Assembly (NCBI RefSeq): GCF_023195915.1
Contig: NZ_JALPRP010000001.1
Coordinates: 1,798,001 to 1,862,000 of the forward strand
DNA: 64,000 nt
Origin: Methanoculleus sp. 7T
Lineage (GTDB): Archaea; Halobacteriota; Methanomicrobia; Methanomicrobiales; Methanoculleaceae
Reading direction: 5' to 3'
Positions within the stretch are counted from its first letter, which is position 1. Every line of letters begins with the position of its first letter. Both the position numbers and the translations under genes were made by a program. This document shows, in pieces, positions 18,164-28,269 of this stretch. The notes beneath the pieces are model-generated. The model did no database searches. It was not told the DNA's origin and saw only the letters and a list, made by a program, of their open reading frames with translations.

Positions 18164-19747
18164 TCAGATCTCGGCGTGCTTTGCCGTGTGGATGCCGTCG
18201 ATCTTCCGGATCTCGTCCATCGCATCGGCCGGCACCGAGGAGTCGACGGTGAGGACCATCAGCGCCTCTTCGCCCGGCTTGTGCCGTCCGACCTGCATCC
18301 CGGCGATGTTCACATTCGCGCGGCCGAGGATCGTCGCGGCCTTGCCGATGACGCCCGGCTTGTCGGTGTGGCGCGAGATGACCACGTGGCCGGTCGGGGT
18401 CAGGTCGGTCGCGTATCCGCCGATGTTCACGATCCGGACCCGGTTCGGGGCGGAGACGTTGCCGCTCACCGACTCGGTCATCTTGTCGGTCTTTGCGGTG
18501 ATGCTGATGAGGTTCCGGAACCCCTGTGCCTCTTCGGTGGTGGTCTCGCTCACCCGGATGCCGCGCTCCTTCGCGACGAACTCCGCGTTCACGATGTTGA
18601 CCGGCACCTGCAGGATCGGGTCCAGCAGGCCCTTTAAGATGACGCGGGTGATGAACTTCGTGTTCGGCACCTGGGCGATCTCGCCGCCGTAGGTGACGTC
18701 GATCGACTCAAGGCGTCCCTCGGTGAGCTGAATGAGGAGGCTCCCCATCTTCTGCGCAAGCATCGCGTAGGGCTCGATCAGCGCCTGCTGCTCCGCAGGC
18801 ACCATCGGCGCGTTCACCACGTACTTCGCCGGGCCGCCCGAAAGGACGCTGATGCACTGGTTCGCAACCGAGATGGCGACGTTCTTCTGCGCCTCGACCG
18901 TGCTCGCTCCGAGGTGCGGCGTCACGATCACGCGGTCCAGCCCCATGAGCGGAGAGTCGGTCGGCGGTTCCGACTCGAAGACGTCCACCGCAGCGCCGGC
19001 AATCTTGCCGCTTGCAATCCCGTCCGCGAGCGCCTGCTCGTCGATGATCCCGCCGCGGGCGCAGTTGATCAACCGCACGCCGTCCTTCATGGTGGCGATG
19101 CTTTTCGCGTTGACTATGTGGCGCGTCTCCTTGATCAGCGGCGTGTGGACCGTGATGACGTCCGCCCTCCGGAAGAGGTCTTCGAGCGTGACCAGTTCGA
19201 CACCGATCTTCGCCGCCCGCTCCTTGCTGATGAAGGGGTCGTAGGCGATGCACTTCATCTCCATGGCCCTTGCGCGCTTTGCGACCTCGTTCCCGATACG
19301 CCCAAGCCCCACGATGCCGAGGACCTTGTCGTTCAACTCGACACCCATGAACTTGGAGCGCTTCCACTCGCCCTTCTTGAGCGAGGCGTTCGCCTGGGGG
19401 ATATTGCGCGCGAGCGAGAGCATCATCGCCATCGTGTGCTCCGTGGCCGCCAGGGTGTTTCCTTCCGGAGCGTTGGCGACGATGATGCCTCTGCGTGTCG
19501 CCGCTTCGGTATCGATATTGTCGACCCCTGCGCCGGCACGACCGATGAACTTCAGTTTCGCTCCCGCGTCGATGACACGCGCCGTCACCTCGGTGCCCGA
19601 GCGCACCAGCAGGGCATCGTAGTCTCCGATAGTAGCAACAAGCTGATCCTCGGTCAGCCCGGTATTGACATCCACATCGCAGAATTCTTTCAGGATGTCA
19701 ATCCCTTCCTCTGCCAGCGGGTCGCTGACCAGCACTCTATATTTCAC
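18164..19747 (-). CDS. serA: D-3-phosphoglycerate dehydrogenase
   Basis: A 527-residue enzyme that oxidises 3-phosphoglycerate with NAD+, the first step of serine synthesis. The substrate domain (RSGTEVTARVID, GRAGAGVDNID), the NAD-binding fold (LGIVGLGRIGNEVAKRA) and the catalytic His region (TPHLGAST) are all present. The long C-terminal part holds the intervening domain and an ACT domain (HVVISRHTDKPGVIGKAATILG), as in the long bacterial and archaeal form. It is divergent from ppsA, with about 80 bases between them. Confidence 0.97.
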   Translation of the reverse strand: MKYRVLVSDPLAEEGIDILKEFCDVDVNTGLTEDQLVATIGDYDALLVRSGTEVTARVIDAGAKLKFIGRAGAGVDNIDTEAATRRGIIVANAPEGNTLAATEHTMAMMLSLARNIPQANASLKKGEWKRSKFMGVELNDKVLGIVGLGRIGNEVAKRARAMEMKCIAYDPFISKERAAKIGVELVTLEDLFRRADVITVHTPLIKETRHIVNAKSIATMKDGVRLINCARGGIIDEQALADGIASGKIAGAAVDVFESEPPTDSPLMGLDRVIVTPHLGASTVEAQKNVAISVANQCISVLSGGPAKYVVNAPMVPAEQQALIEPYAMLAQKMGSLLIQLTEGRLESIDVTYGGEIAQVPNTKFITRVILKGLLDPILQVPVNIVNAEFVAKERGIRVSETTTEEAQGFRNLISITAKTDKMTESVSGNVSAPNRVRIVNIGGYATDLTPTGHVVISRHTDKPGVIGKAATILGRANVNIAGMQVGRHKPGEEALMVLTVDSSVPADAMDEIRKIDGIHTAKHAEI

Positions 19748-19827
19748 AGTTCAACCCATATCTGATTCGACATCATGTGTATTGATGCTTTTTCTTCCGA
19801 AATCTTTTATGGAATGGTGAGAAGTAT

Positions 19828-22137
19828 ATGTGTGGTGCGAGCATGAAGGAAATGCCCAACGTTCTGTGGCTCGAAGAAATAAAAAAGGAAGATATCACCT
19901 CCGTAGGTGGAAAGGGAGCATCTCTCGGGGAGATGACCTCCATCGGCCTTCCCGTGCCGAAGGCGTTTGTGGTGACTGCCCAGGCATTCCGCAGGTTTCT
20001 GGTCGAGACCGGGATCGAAGACGCGCTCTTCCGCAAACTGGAGCGCCTGGATGTTGAAGACAACGGAGCGCTGGAATCGGTCTCCAAGGAAGTGCAGGAC
20101 CTCGTCCTGAGCGTCGATATCCCCGATCGGATCAAGGAGGACGTCACCGACGCATACGCCCGGATGGGGTCGAACGGAACGGTCGTCGCCGTCCGGTCGA
20201 GCGCCACCGCCGAAGACCTGCCTGAGGCCAGTTTCGCCGGCCAGCAGGAGACTTTTCTCAATATTCTCGGTGACGTTGATCTGCTCGATGCGCTCCAGCG
20301 GTGCTGGGCCTCGCTCTACGGCGCGCGCGCCATCTATTACCGGGCGAAGCAGGGGTTCGACGACCGGAGCGTGAACATCGCCGTCGTCGTGCAGCAACTC
20401 ATCGGGTCGGAGAAGTCCGGCGTCATGTTCACCTCCCACCCGGTCACCGGCGAGCCCCTGACGATCGTCGAGGGCTCTTGGGGGCTTGGCGAAGCCGTCG
20501 TCTCGGGGAGCGTCTCCCCCGACAACTATGTCTTTGACCTGCGCTCCGAGCGGGTCGTCGACCGCATGATCGCCGAGAAGGAGATCATGATTGTGCCTGA
20601 GGGCGAGCACGGGACGAAGGTCGTCAAACTCTCTCCCGAACAGCGCACCGCCCCGGTCCTCTCGGACGCCGAAGTGGCGCGCCTCGCCACGCTCGGCAAG
20701 ATCGCGGAGGAGCACTACGGCGTCCCGCAGGACATCGAGTGGGCGATCGTCGGAAACGACGTCTTCATCCTCCAGTCGCGTCCCATCACGACCATCAGGC
20801 GGCCGGAGATCCCCCGCCCCGGAACTGCACCGGCACCGGAGCCCAAGGGCGCGCTCGGTGTGGTGCTGCTGGAAGGCCAGGGCGCTTCCCCCGGGATAGC
20901 GAGCGGCCGTGTCGTGATCGTGCGCGACGTAAAGGATACCAGCACCATCAAGGACGGGGATATCCTGGTCACGAAGATGACCAACCCGGACATGGTGCCG
21001 GCGATGCGGCGGGTCAAGGCCATCGTCACCGACGAGGGCGGGATGACCTGCCATGCGGCCATCGTAAGCCGGGAACTCGGGACGCCCGCGGTCGTCGGGA
21101 CCAAGAAAGCGACGAAACTGCTCAAGGACGGGCAGGTCATCACCGTCGACGGTGAGAAGGGCACCATCTACGAGGGAGCGGTCGAGGCCCCTGCGCCTGC
21201 GGCACCGGCGGCACTCGCGCCGGCGGCGGCTCCCGCCCCGGTCATCACCGGCACCCTCGTCAAGGTGAACGTCTCTCTCCCCGAGGCCGCAAAGCGGGCC
21301 GCCGCCACCGGGGCCGACGGGGTCGGCCTCCTCCGGATCGAGCACCTGATCCTCGGCCTGAACAAGACCCCGGGCTGGTACGTTGAGCACGGCAAGGAGG
21401 AGGAGTTCATCGGCGAGCTCTACAGCGGCATCAAGACGGTCCTCGACGCATTCCCCGGGAAGCCCGTCTGGGTCCGGACGCTCGACGCCCCGACCGACGA
21501 GTTCCGGAACATGGAAGGCGGGGGAGATGAGCCGGTCGAGCACAACCCGATGCTCGGCTGGCGCGGTATCCGCCGTGACCTCCGGAGTCCCGAACAGTTC
21601 CGGATGCAGGTGGAGGCTTTTAAGCGGCTCTGGGCGGCAGGCTACAGCAACCTCGGCGTGATGTTCCCGCTCGTCAACCACCCCGACGAGTTCGTCCTGG
21701 CCCGGGCGATGATGAAGAAATGGGGGGTCGATGTCGAGAACGTGACCCTCGGCGTCATGGTCGAGGTCCCGAGCAGCGCCATCCTCATCGAGGACTTCAT
21801 CAAGGCCGGGATCAGGTTCGCCTCGTTCGGGACGAACGACCTCATCCAGTACACGCTTGCCATCGACCGGAACAACGAACATGTCGCCGATATGTACGAG
21901 CCCGAGCACCCTGCCGTGCTCCGTCTGATCGATCACGCGATCAAAGCCTGCCGTGAGCACGGCGTCGAGTGCTCGATCTGCGGCCAGGCCGGCTCCGACC
22001 CCAAGATGGTCGCATGGCTCGTCGAGCACGGGATTACCAGCGTCTCGGCGAACATCGATGCGGTCCCGCGCATCCGCGAGGCCGTGGCCCGGAAAGAGCG
22101 GCAGATCCTTTTAGATGCGGCGAGAAGAAATGCGTGA
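19828..22137 (+). CDS. ppsA: Phosphoenolpyruvate synthase
   Basis: A 769-residue enzyme that makes phosphoenolpyruvate from pyruvate and ATP, the entry to gluconeogenesis in methanogens. It shows the ATP-grasp domain (VGGKGASLGEM, VRSSATAEDLPEASFAGQQET), the phosphohistidine domain with catalytic His409 (GGMTCHAAIVSRELG), and the C-terminal PEP-binding barrel (TNDLIQYTLAIDRN, CSICGQAGS). A Pro/Ala-rich linker follows the His domain. ATG 19828 is preceded by GGTGAG, though ATG 19843 is also possible. The end overlaps or abuts mfnA. Confidence 0.97.
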   Translation: MCGASMKEMPNVLWLEEIKKEDITSVGGKGASLGEMTSIGLPVPKAFVVTAQAFRRFLVETGIEDALFRKLERLDVEDNGALESVSKEVQDLVLSVDIPDRIKEDVTDAYARMGSNGTVVAVRSSATAEDLPEASFAGQQETFLNILGDVDLLDALQRCWASLYGARAIYYRAKQGFDDRSVNIAVVVQQLIGSEKSGVMFTSHPVTGEPLTIVEGSWGLGEAVVSGSVSPDNYVFDLRSERVVDRMIAEKEIMIVPEGEHGTKVVKLSPEQRTAPVLSDAEVARLATLGKIAEEHYGVPQDIEWAIVGNDVFILQSRPITTIRRPEIPRPGTAPAPEPKGALGVVLLEGQGASPGIASGRVVIVRDVKDTSTIKDGDILVTKMTNPDMVPAMRRVKAIVTDEGGMTCHAAIVSRELGTPAVVGTKKATKLLKDGQVITVDGEKGTIYEGAVEAPAPAAPAALAPAAAPAPVITGTLVKVNVSLPEAAKRAAATGADGVGLLRIEHLILGLNKTPGWYVEHGKEEEFIGELYSGIKTVLDAFPGKPVWVRTLDAPTDEFRNMEGGGDEPVEHNPMLGWRGIRRDLRSPEQFRMQVEAFKRLWAAGYSNLGVMFPLVNHPDEFVLARAMMKKWGVDVENVTLGVMVEVPSSAILIEDFIKAGIRFASFGTNDLIQYTLAIDRNNEHVADMYEPEHPAVLRLIDHAIKACREHGVECSICGQAGSDPKMVAWLVEHGITSVSANIDAVPRIREAVARKERQILLDAARRNA

Positions 22138-23227
22138 GCATGGATGCCCTGAGGAGGACCTCTTCTCCTTCCTCTCGTCGAAGCGGCGGGAGGACCTCGG
22201 GTACCGGAATATCTTAAGTTCGATGTGCACGTCGCCCCATCCGGTCGCGGAGCGGGTGCACGCGATGTTTCTTGAGACCAACCTCGGAGACCCCGGGCTC
22301 TTCCCCGGGACGGCTGCGCTTGAGGAGTTGCTCGTCCAGAGGCTCGGCGCACTGATGCACCACCCCGAGGCGGGGGGGTATGCGACCTCCGGCGGGACGG
22401 AGTCCAATATCCAAGCGCTCCGGATCGCAAAGAAGCAGAAGCCGGTGAAGTCTCCGAACGTGGTGGTCCCGGCGTCGGGCCACTTCTCGTTCCAGAAGGC
22501 CTGCGATATCCTCGGGCTCGAGTTGCGGGCGCTGCCGCTCGACGCTGAATTCCGGGCTGATGCCGAGGCGCTCGACGGCCTTGTAGACAAGAACACGGTC
22601 GCCCTCGTCGGGATCGTCGGGACGACGGAGTACGGGGTGGTCGATCCCATCGCCCGCCTCTCCGATGTGGCCCTTGACCGGGACGTCTTCTTCCACGTCG
22701 ACGCCGCTTTCGGAGGGATGGTGGTGCCGTTCCTCGACCGGCCGGTCCCGTTCGACTTCCGGCTCCCCGGCGTCGACTCCATCTCCGTCGACCCCCACAA
22801 GATGGGGATGAGCACCATCCCGGCAGGGTGCCTCCTTGTCAGGGACCCCGATTACTTCTCGTGCCTCAACGTCGATACCCCATACCTGACCGTGAAGCGG
22901 GAGTGCACCCTCGCGGGCACGCGGCCCGGTGCATCGGTGGCCGCCGCGTTCGCGGTTCTCGAATACCTGGGGATGGACGGCATGCGTGCGGTGGTCGTCG
23001 GGTGCATGGAGAACACTCGAAGGCTGATCGAGGGGATGGAGACCCTCGGCTATCCGAGGGCCGTGACCCCCGATGTCAACGTGGCGACGTTCTCCTGCGA
23101 CCGTGCGCCCGCCGGCTGGCGGGTATCGAGGACCCGAGCCGGACATATGCGGATCGTCTGTATGCCTCACGTCAACCGCGACGTCATCGAGGCGTTTCTC
23201 GGAGATATGAGTGATTTGGATGCTTGA
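22130..23227 (+). CDS. mfnA: L-tyrosine/L-aspartate decarboxylase
   Basis: A 365-residue PLP enzyme of the MfnA family, which makes tyramine from tyrosine for methanofuran synthesis; archaeal members can also decarboxylate aspartate to beta-alanine. Typical segments are LETNLGDPGLFPGT, TSGGTESNIQALR and the PLP lysine in SVDPHKMGMST (Lys224). The start could instead be ATG 22115, which would overlap ppsA by 23 bases; ATG 22130 overlaps by 8. Downstream it overlaps hpt by a few bases, so the region is a tight operon. Confidence 0.94.
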   Translation: MREHGCPEEDLFSFLSSKRREDLGYRNILSSMCTSPHPVAERVHAMFLETNLGDPGLFPGTAALEELLVQRLGALMHHPEAGGYATSGGTESNIQALRIAKKQKPVKSPNVVVPASGHFSFQKACDILGLELRALPLDAEFRADAEALDGLVDKNTVALVGIVGTTEYGVVDPIARLSDVALDRDVFFHVDAAFGGMVVPFLDRPVPFDFRLPGVDSISVDPHKMGMSTIPAGCLLVRDPDYFSCLNVDTPYLTVKRECTLAGTRPGASVAAAFAVLEYLGMDGMRAVVVGCMENTRRLIEGMETLGYPRAVTPDVNVATFSCDRAPAGWRVSRTRAGHMRIVCMPHVNRDVIEAFLGDMSDLDA

Positions 23228-23771
23228 ACGGCTGATACGTTCTCTGGAAGCCTCCCCGGTCATGAAGCGCGGGGAGTACAACTACTTCATCCACCCGATA
23301 ACCGACGGGGTGCCGCTCGTTGAGCCCGCGCTCCTCCGCGAGGTCGGGTGTGCTATGGTGCGGAACCTCGACCTCGAGGGCGTCGACAAGATCGTCGTCT
23401 GCGAGGCGATGGGTATCCACATCGGCGTCGCTTTCTCGATGATGACCGACATCCCGCTCGTGGTCGTCAGGAAACGCTCCTACAGCCTGCCCGGGGAGGT
23501 CGCTGTGCACCAGACCACGGGTTACTCGAAGGGGGAACTCTACTTAAACGGCGTCGAGGCGGGCGACCGGGTCGTGATCATCGACGACGTCTGCAGCACC
23601 GGAGGGACGCTCCGCGCCCTCATCAGTGCGCTCGAACGGGTGGGCGCCGAGATCGCCGACATCTGCGTGGTCATCTCGCGCGGCGACGCGGAGATCGGCC
23701 GGCCGCTCAAGACCCTGGTCAAGATCGAGGTCTCAGAGGACCGGGTGCGTGTCGTTGATACCTGTCTCTGA
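23220..23771 (+). CDS. hpt: Hypoxanthine/guanine phosphoribosyltransferase
   Basis: A 183-residue archaeal HPRT-type enzyme that salvages purine bases with PRPP. The PRPP loop VVIIDDVCSTGGT and the family start MLERLIRSLEASPVMKRGEY with FIHPITDGVPL are clear. ATG 23220 matches homologues; a GTG at 23211 in the same frame is closer to the GGAGAT site at 23201. It overlaps the end of mfnA upstream and the start of dph2 downstream. Confidence 0.93.
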   Translation: MLERLIRSLEASPVMKRGEYNYFIHPITDGVPLVEPALLREVGCAMVRNLDLEGVDKIVVCEAMGIHIGVAFSMMTDIPLVVVRKRSYSLPGEVAVHQTTGYSKGELYLNGVEAGDRVVIIDDVCSTGGTLRALISALERVGAEIADICVVISRGDAEIGRPLKTLVKIEVSEDRVRVVDTCL

Positions 23772-24702
23772 CCTTATCCTTCGGCTCCGGGAGCGCGGCG
23801 CGCAACGCGTCGCCCTCCAGTTTCCTGCAGGGCTTGCGCGGCAGGCCCCGCAGGTGGCCGCCGCTCTCCGCGATGCGGGACTAGAGGTGATCGTCAGCGG
23901 CGACCCCTGCTACGGGGCCTGCGACCTCGCGCTCGATACCCTCGCATACGCCGACGTCCTGGTCCACTTCGGCCACGCGCCGGTCGAGGAGCGCCCGGAC
24001 GTCATCTACGAGCCGGTTCGGTTCGACTTCGACGTGGACGTGCTCTCCCGGGCCTTGCCAATGCTTCGGGCCCGCCGTATCGGTCTCGTCACCACGGTCC
24101 AGCACGTCCATCTGGTCGGCGCGATGGCCGCGTACCTCGGTGAGCACGGCATCGAGGCGGTCGTCGTTCCCGGCGACGGCCGGACACCGCTCCCCGGGCA
24201 GGTGCTCGGGTGCAACTTCGCCGCCGCGCGGGCGACGGGGGCGGACGAGATCCTCTTCGTCGGGACCGGGGTCTTCCATCCCATCGGCATCCAACTCGCC
24301 ACCAAGGCGCGGGTGGTTGCGCTCGACCCCGTCACCGGCGAGGCGCAAGAGGTGGACGCATCCCGTCTGGTCCGCCGGCGAGCGGCGGTGATGGCGAAGG
24401 CGCAGGACGCCGCGAATTTTGGGATCATCGTCAGCACAAAGAGCGGGCAGCACCGGATCGGCCTTGCCAAGCGGCTCGTTGCTCTCTCTGACCGAGCGGT
24501 GCTCGTGATGATGCGCGAGGTCTCTCCCGGCGAGATGCTCGACCTCGGGTTTGCGGCGTACGTGAACACCGCCTGCCCCCGCCTCGCGTACGACGACCAG
24601 ATCAGGTTCCCGGTCCCGGTGCTGACGCCGCCGGAGTTCGAGATCCTCTGCGGCGCCCGGGCCTGGGACGATTACACTATCGACGAGTACCTCGCTCCAT
24701 GA
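23749..24702 (+). CDS. dph2: Diphthamide synthase Dph2
   Basis: A 317-residue archaeal Dph2, a non-canonical radical SAM enzyme that starts diphthamide formation on elongation factor 2. The three cluster cysteines are visible as Cys54 (GDPCYGACD), Cys155 (GCNFAAA) and Cys276 (NTACPRLAYDD). The start is not ATG: GTG 23749 follows AGAGGA by 8 bases, and TTG 23755 is an alternative. It overlaps hpt by 23 bases and the next gene by 4 bases. Confidence 0.92.
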   Translation: MSLIPVSDLILRLRERGAQRVALQFPAGLARQAPQVAAALRDAGLEVIVSGDPCYGACDLALDTLAYADVLVHFGHAPVEERPDVIYEPVRFDFDVDVLSRALPMLRARRIGLVTTVQHVHLVGAMAAYLGEHGIEAVVVPGDGRTPLPGQVLGCNFAAARATGADEILFVGTGVFHPIGIQLATKARVVALDPVTGEAQEVDASRLVRRRAAVMAKAQDAANFGIIVSTKSGQHRIGLAKRLVALSDRAVLVMMREVSPGEMLDLGFAAYVNTACPRLAYDDQIRFPVPVLTPPEFEILCGARAWDDYTIDEYLAP

Positions 24703-25310
24703 ACCTCCGGCACCTTGAGATGCGGCTCGAACGCCTGCAGGGCTTTGAGCGGCCGACGGCCCGCCTCGAACAGTACCAGACCCCGGCGCCGGTGGCTGCC
24801 CGCCTCCTCCATCATGCCGCCATGCAGGGGGCGATCGAGGGACGGCGGGTCTGCGACCTCGGGTGTGGGACCGGGATCCTCGCCTGCGGCGCGGCCCTCC
24901 TCGGCGCCTCGGCCGTGACCGGCGTGGATATCGACCCGGCCGCGATCGAGGTCGCCAGGCGGAACGCCGCGATGCTCGGGGTCACGGTGGACTTCATCGT
25001 CGCCGACATCCGGAGCCCAGACGTCGACTGGGCCGGGCTTGCGTGCGACACCGTCGTGATGAACCCGCCGTTCGGGGCGCAGAAGGCGCACGCCGACCGG
25101 CCGTTCATCGACCGGGCGCTCGAACTCGGGGATGTGGTCTACGGCATCTTCAACGAGGGCTCGACCCCGTTCGTGGCCGCCTACACCGAGGGCCGGGCGA
25201 CGATCGAGGAGGTGATCCGGTGCGCGTTCCCGCTCAAGCGGACGTTTGCCCACCACCGCAAGGAGCGAGTGGATATTACGGTAGAGGTCGTACGCTTAAG
25301 GCGGATCTGA
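24699..25310 (+). CDS. METTL5-like nucleic acid methyltransferase
   Basis: A 203-residue class I SAM methyltransferase. Motif I is VCDLGCGTGILACGAALLGA and the catalytic motif is NPPFGAQ, the pattern of the archaeal METTL5-like group of adenine-N6 methyltransferases acting on rRNA or other nucleic acid. The order of motifs and length agree with that group. The 4-base overlap with dph2 suggests coupling to a translation-factor modification gene, consistent with an RNA target, though the target itself is inferred. Confidence 0.88.
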   Translation: MNLRHLEMRLERLQGFERPTARLEQYQTPAPVAARLLHHAAMQGAIEGRRVCDLGCGTGILACGAALLGASAVTGVDIDPAAIEVARRNAAMLGVTVDFIVADIRSPDVDWAGLACDTVVMNPPFGAQKAHADRPFIDRALELGDVVYGIFNEGSTPFVAAYTEGRATIEEVIRCAFPLKRTFAHHRKERVDITVEVVRLRRI

Positions 25311-25314
25311 CACC

Positions 25315-26484
25315 GTGACCTCCGATACAAAGTCCGTCTGGGGGCTCTCCGCCGCCCACCTGGTGACCGACCTCTACTCGCCGGTCCTCCCTGCGATTCT
25401 GCCCCTCCTCATCGCAGAGCAGGGCTACTCCTTCTTCCTCGCGGGGCTGATCGTCACCGTCTACAACCTCACGTCCTCGATGATGCAGCCGCTCGTCGGC
25501 TGGCTCTTCGATACCAAGGGGATAGCGGTCCATATCAGCATCACCGTTCTCATCAGCGCGACGTTCATATCGATCATCGGTCTGCTCGACAACTACTTCC
25601 TCGTCCTCGCTTCCGTTGCCGTAGCGGCGCTGGGGCATGCCTTCTTCCACCCGAGCGCGCTCGGGACCGTCAGCCGTCTGACCCGGGACGCGAGCCGGGG
25701 ACGGATCACCTCCTACTTCGTCATCGGCGGCAACCTAGGCTACGCCATCGGCCCCATCTGCGCCGGTGTCGCGGTCGGCCTCATGGGCCTTCAGGGGCTT
25801 GTCATCCTCGCCGTCCCGGGCATAGCGATGGCGGCGGTCCTCCGCCGTGTCCTGCCCGCCCCGGAGCGCCTCAGAGCCCCGTCAGCCCCTTCCCGGAACG
25901 AGCGGCCGGCGTACCGGGCGATCACCCTCCTGGTCGCGGCCTCGGGCCTCAGGGCATGGGCGATATTCGGCTCGGTCGCCTTCCTCCCGACCATCCTCAC
26001 CCTGCGGGGCATCGACCTCGTGACCGCGAACCTGCTCGTCTCGGGCATGCTCATCGCCGGGGTCGCGGGGCAACTCGTCGGGGGTGTGCTCTCCGACCGC
26101 TACGGCCGCAAAGAGTATACGCTCATCGGGCTCCTGACCGCCATCCCGCCGTTCGTCATCTTCCTCACGACCGGCGGCATCGTCTCCTTGGTCGCGATGA
26201 TCGTCTTCGGGTTCATCCTCTGGTCGACCTTCGCCGTCACGGTCGCCATGGCCCACGAGATAGCGCCGGGGAACGTCGGGCTCGTCTCCGGGCTGATGCT
26301 CGGGCTCGCGGTCGGCGTGGGCGGGATGGGGGTCGCGGTCACAGGGTGGATCGCAGACATGACCTCGCTCTCGCTCGGCCTTGCGACGATCCCGGTTGCG
26401 ATCGCCCTTGCCGTCCCGCTCTTCCTGGCGGTCCCCTATCCGTGGAAAGTCTTCTCGCGGAACCGGTCCCCCTCCCGGGGATAA
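25315..26484 (+). CDS. MFS transporter, fosmidomycin-resistance-like
   Basis: A 389-residue membrane protein with about twelve hydrophobic helices. The N-terminus (AHLVTDLYSPVLPAILPLL) and FHPSALGTVSRL are typical of the Fsr-like branch of the major facilitator superfamily. SDRYGRKEYTLIG is the loop motif between helices. The start is a GTG at 25315, four bases after the stop of the methyltransferase gene, so it is probably the last gene of the ppsA unit. Substrate is unknown. Confidence 0.9.
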   Translation: MTSDTKSVWGLSAAHLVTDLYSPVLPAILPLLIAEQGYSFFLAGLIVTVYNLTSSMMQPLVGWLFDTKGIAVHISITVLISATFISIIGLLDNYFLVLASVAVAALGHAFFHPSALGTVSRLTRDASRGRITSYFVIGGNLGYAIGPICAGVAVGLMGLQGLVILAVPGIAMAAVLRRVLPAPERLRAPSAPSRNERPAYRAITLLVAASGLRAWAIFGSVAFLPTILTLRGIDLVTANLLVSGMLIAGVAGQLVGGVLSDRYGRKEYTLIGLLTAIPPFVIFLTTGGIVSLVAMIVFGFILWSTFAVTVAMAHEIAPGNVGLVSGLMLGLAVGVGGMGVAVTGWIADMTSLSLGLATIPVAIALAVPLFLAVPYPWKVFSRNRSPSRG

Positions 26485-26529
26485 TCCGGCCCCAACCCCT
26501 TAAGTAGAGGGAGTGCAGATGCATGCCCG

Positions 26530-28179
26530 ATGGTCACCCGGTTCCAGCGCTACCGACAGATAGCGGACGTGCTGGTCAAGTACGGTTTTGGGATCCTCGT
26601 CGAGGAGGTCTTCCCCGGAGCCGGGCGGCTACGGGCGCTCCGGAAACCCCCGGAGGAGAAACGGTCGGTATACGAACGGATCCGGCTTGCCATCGAGGAA
26701 CTGGGGCCCACCTACATAAAGTTCGGCCAGATCATGAGCACCCGCCGAGAACTCCTCCCGCCCGAACTCATCGAGGAACTCCAGAGGCTGCAGGACCGGG
26801 TCGCCCCCCTCCCGTTTGAGGAGATTCGCCCGGTGATCCGGGAATACTGCCCGAACCTCGAGGAGTGTTTCGATATCATCGAGGAGGAGCCTGTCGCGGC
26901 GGCCTCACTCTCGCAGGTGCACCGTGCGGTGGCAAAGGACGGCCGGGTTCTCGCCCTCAAGGTGCAACGCCCCGGAATCGCCGACCTCATCGAGACCGAT
27001 CTTATGATCCTGCGGTCGCTTGCAAAGCGAGCGGAGTCGATGTTCCCGGACCTGCGGGTCTACAACCTGAGCGGGATGGTGGATGAGTTCTCGGTCCAGA
27101 TCCGGCGCGAACTGGACTTCTCCCAAGACGGGATGAACGCGGAGCGCCTCCGGAGGAACATGCGCGATATCCCGTGCGTGCTCATACCCCGCATCTACTG
27201 GCGCATCTCCGGTCCCCGCCTGCTTACCATGGACTATATCGAGGGGGTGCGGATCGACGACGTGGAGGCCATCCGGGTGTTCGGCCTCTTCCCGGAAGAG
27301 GTCGCCGACGTCGGGTTCCGCGCTTACGTCCAACAGATCTTCGTCGACGGTTTCTTTCATGGGGACCCCCATCCGGGTAACCTTCTGGTGACGAGCCGGG
27401 GGGATGTCGCCTTTCTCGATTACGGCATCGTCGGCGTCCTCCGCCCCGAGAGGCGTCGCGCTTTCGTCGACCTCCTCCTCGCCATGACCCGGACCGACGT
27501 CACCGGGGTGCTCACGGCGCTCGGAAAACTCGATGTGCATATCAGCCCGGAGGTTCTCGACTCCGTGAAGGACGACCTCTATCTGGTCCTGCTGGACTAC
27601 CGGGAGATGCGGCTTGGGCGGGTGAACTTTGCGATGGCGATCCGGGGCTTGACCGACACCCTCCGCAGGTACCACATCAGGGTCCCGTCCACCCTGATGC
27701 TGATGATGAAGGTGATCGTTATGGTAATGGATATCGGCACCCTGCTCGACCCCTCGTTCAACTTCGACCAGAGGATCCGGCCGTATCTGATCGAGATTAC
27801 CGCACAGCAGCGGTTCTCCCCCGAGAACCTGGCAAATGCGGTGCGGTCTCTTGCGGGCGCGGCGGAGGGCCTGCTTGCCATCCCCGAGAACGTGAATGAG
27901 ACCTTAAAGACCCTCTCGGAGGGGACCGTCACGATCGAACTGGAGGATGCCGACCTCGAGAGGATTGTCAGGGTCATCGACCGGACGAGCGACAAGGTCG
28001 TCGTCGGGCTGGTGGTCGCCGCTATCGTCGTGGGCTCGTCGCTGGTGCTCCGGGTGGCCAATCTCCCGATTCCGGGATACGTCTCGGCCCTTGCTACCGT
28101 AGGTTACGTCTTTGCGGTGCTTGTCGGGTTTTATGCGATCTACAGCGTCCTCAAGCACGGCCGCGCACTCAGGCGGTGA
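26530..28179 (+). CDS. ABC1/UbiB family atypical kinase
   Basis: A 549-residue member of the AarF/UbiB/ABC1 family. The KxGQ motif (YIKFGQIMSTR), the Ala-rich loop AAASLSQVHRA, VLALKVQRPGI with the ATP lysine, and HGDPHPGNLL with FLDYGIVG are all present. Two C-terminal hydrophobic helices (about 490-545) would anchor it to the membrane. In bacteria the family serves ubiquinone synthesis; methanogens lack ubiquinone, so the role here is probably linked to other isoprenoid lipids and is not established. Confidence 0.92.
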   Translation: MVTRFQRYRQIADVLVKYGFGILVEEVFPGAGRLRALRKPPEEKRSVYERIRLAIEELGPTYIKFGQIMSTRRELLPPELIEELQRLQDRVAPLPFEEIRPVIREYCPNLEECFDIIEEEPVAAASLSQVHRAVAKDGRVLALKVQRPGIADLIETDLMILRSLAKRAESMFPDLRVYNLSGMVDEFSVQIRRELDFSQDGMNAERLRRNMRDIPCVLIPRIYWRISGPRLLTMDYIEGVRIDDVEAIRVFGLFPEEVADVGFRAYVQQIFVDGFFHGDPHPGNLLVTSRGDVAFLDYGIVGVLRPERRRAFVDLLLAMTRTDVTGVLTALGKLDVHISPEVLDSVKDDLYLVLLDYREMRLGRVNFAMAIRGLTDTLRRYHIRVPSTLMLMMKVIVMVMDIGTLLDPSFNFDQRIRPYLIEITAQQRFSPENLANAVRSLAGAAEGLLAIPENVNETLKTLSEGTVTIELEDADLERIVRVIDRTSDKVVVGLVVAAIVVGSSLVLRVANLPIPGYVSALATVGYVFAVLVGFYAIYSVLKHGRALRR

Positions 28180-28269
28180 GGCCCCGCCCTCCTCCTTCGT
28201 GCGTGGCTTCGCCTAGCCCCGGACAGCGGCGAGGGACTATGACCGCTGACGGAAGGCCTAAAAAGAGTT

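Noticed and set aside
19807-22029. A 740-codon open frame on the minus strand opposite ppsA
   Set aside because: It is the antisense shadow of a clear PEP synthase; its protein is Asp/Arg/His-rich with no family pattern, as is common in GC-rich DNA.
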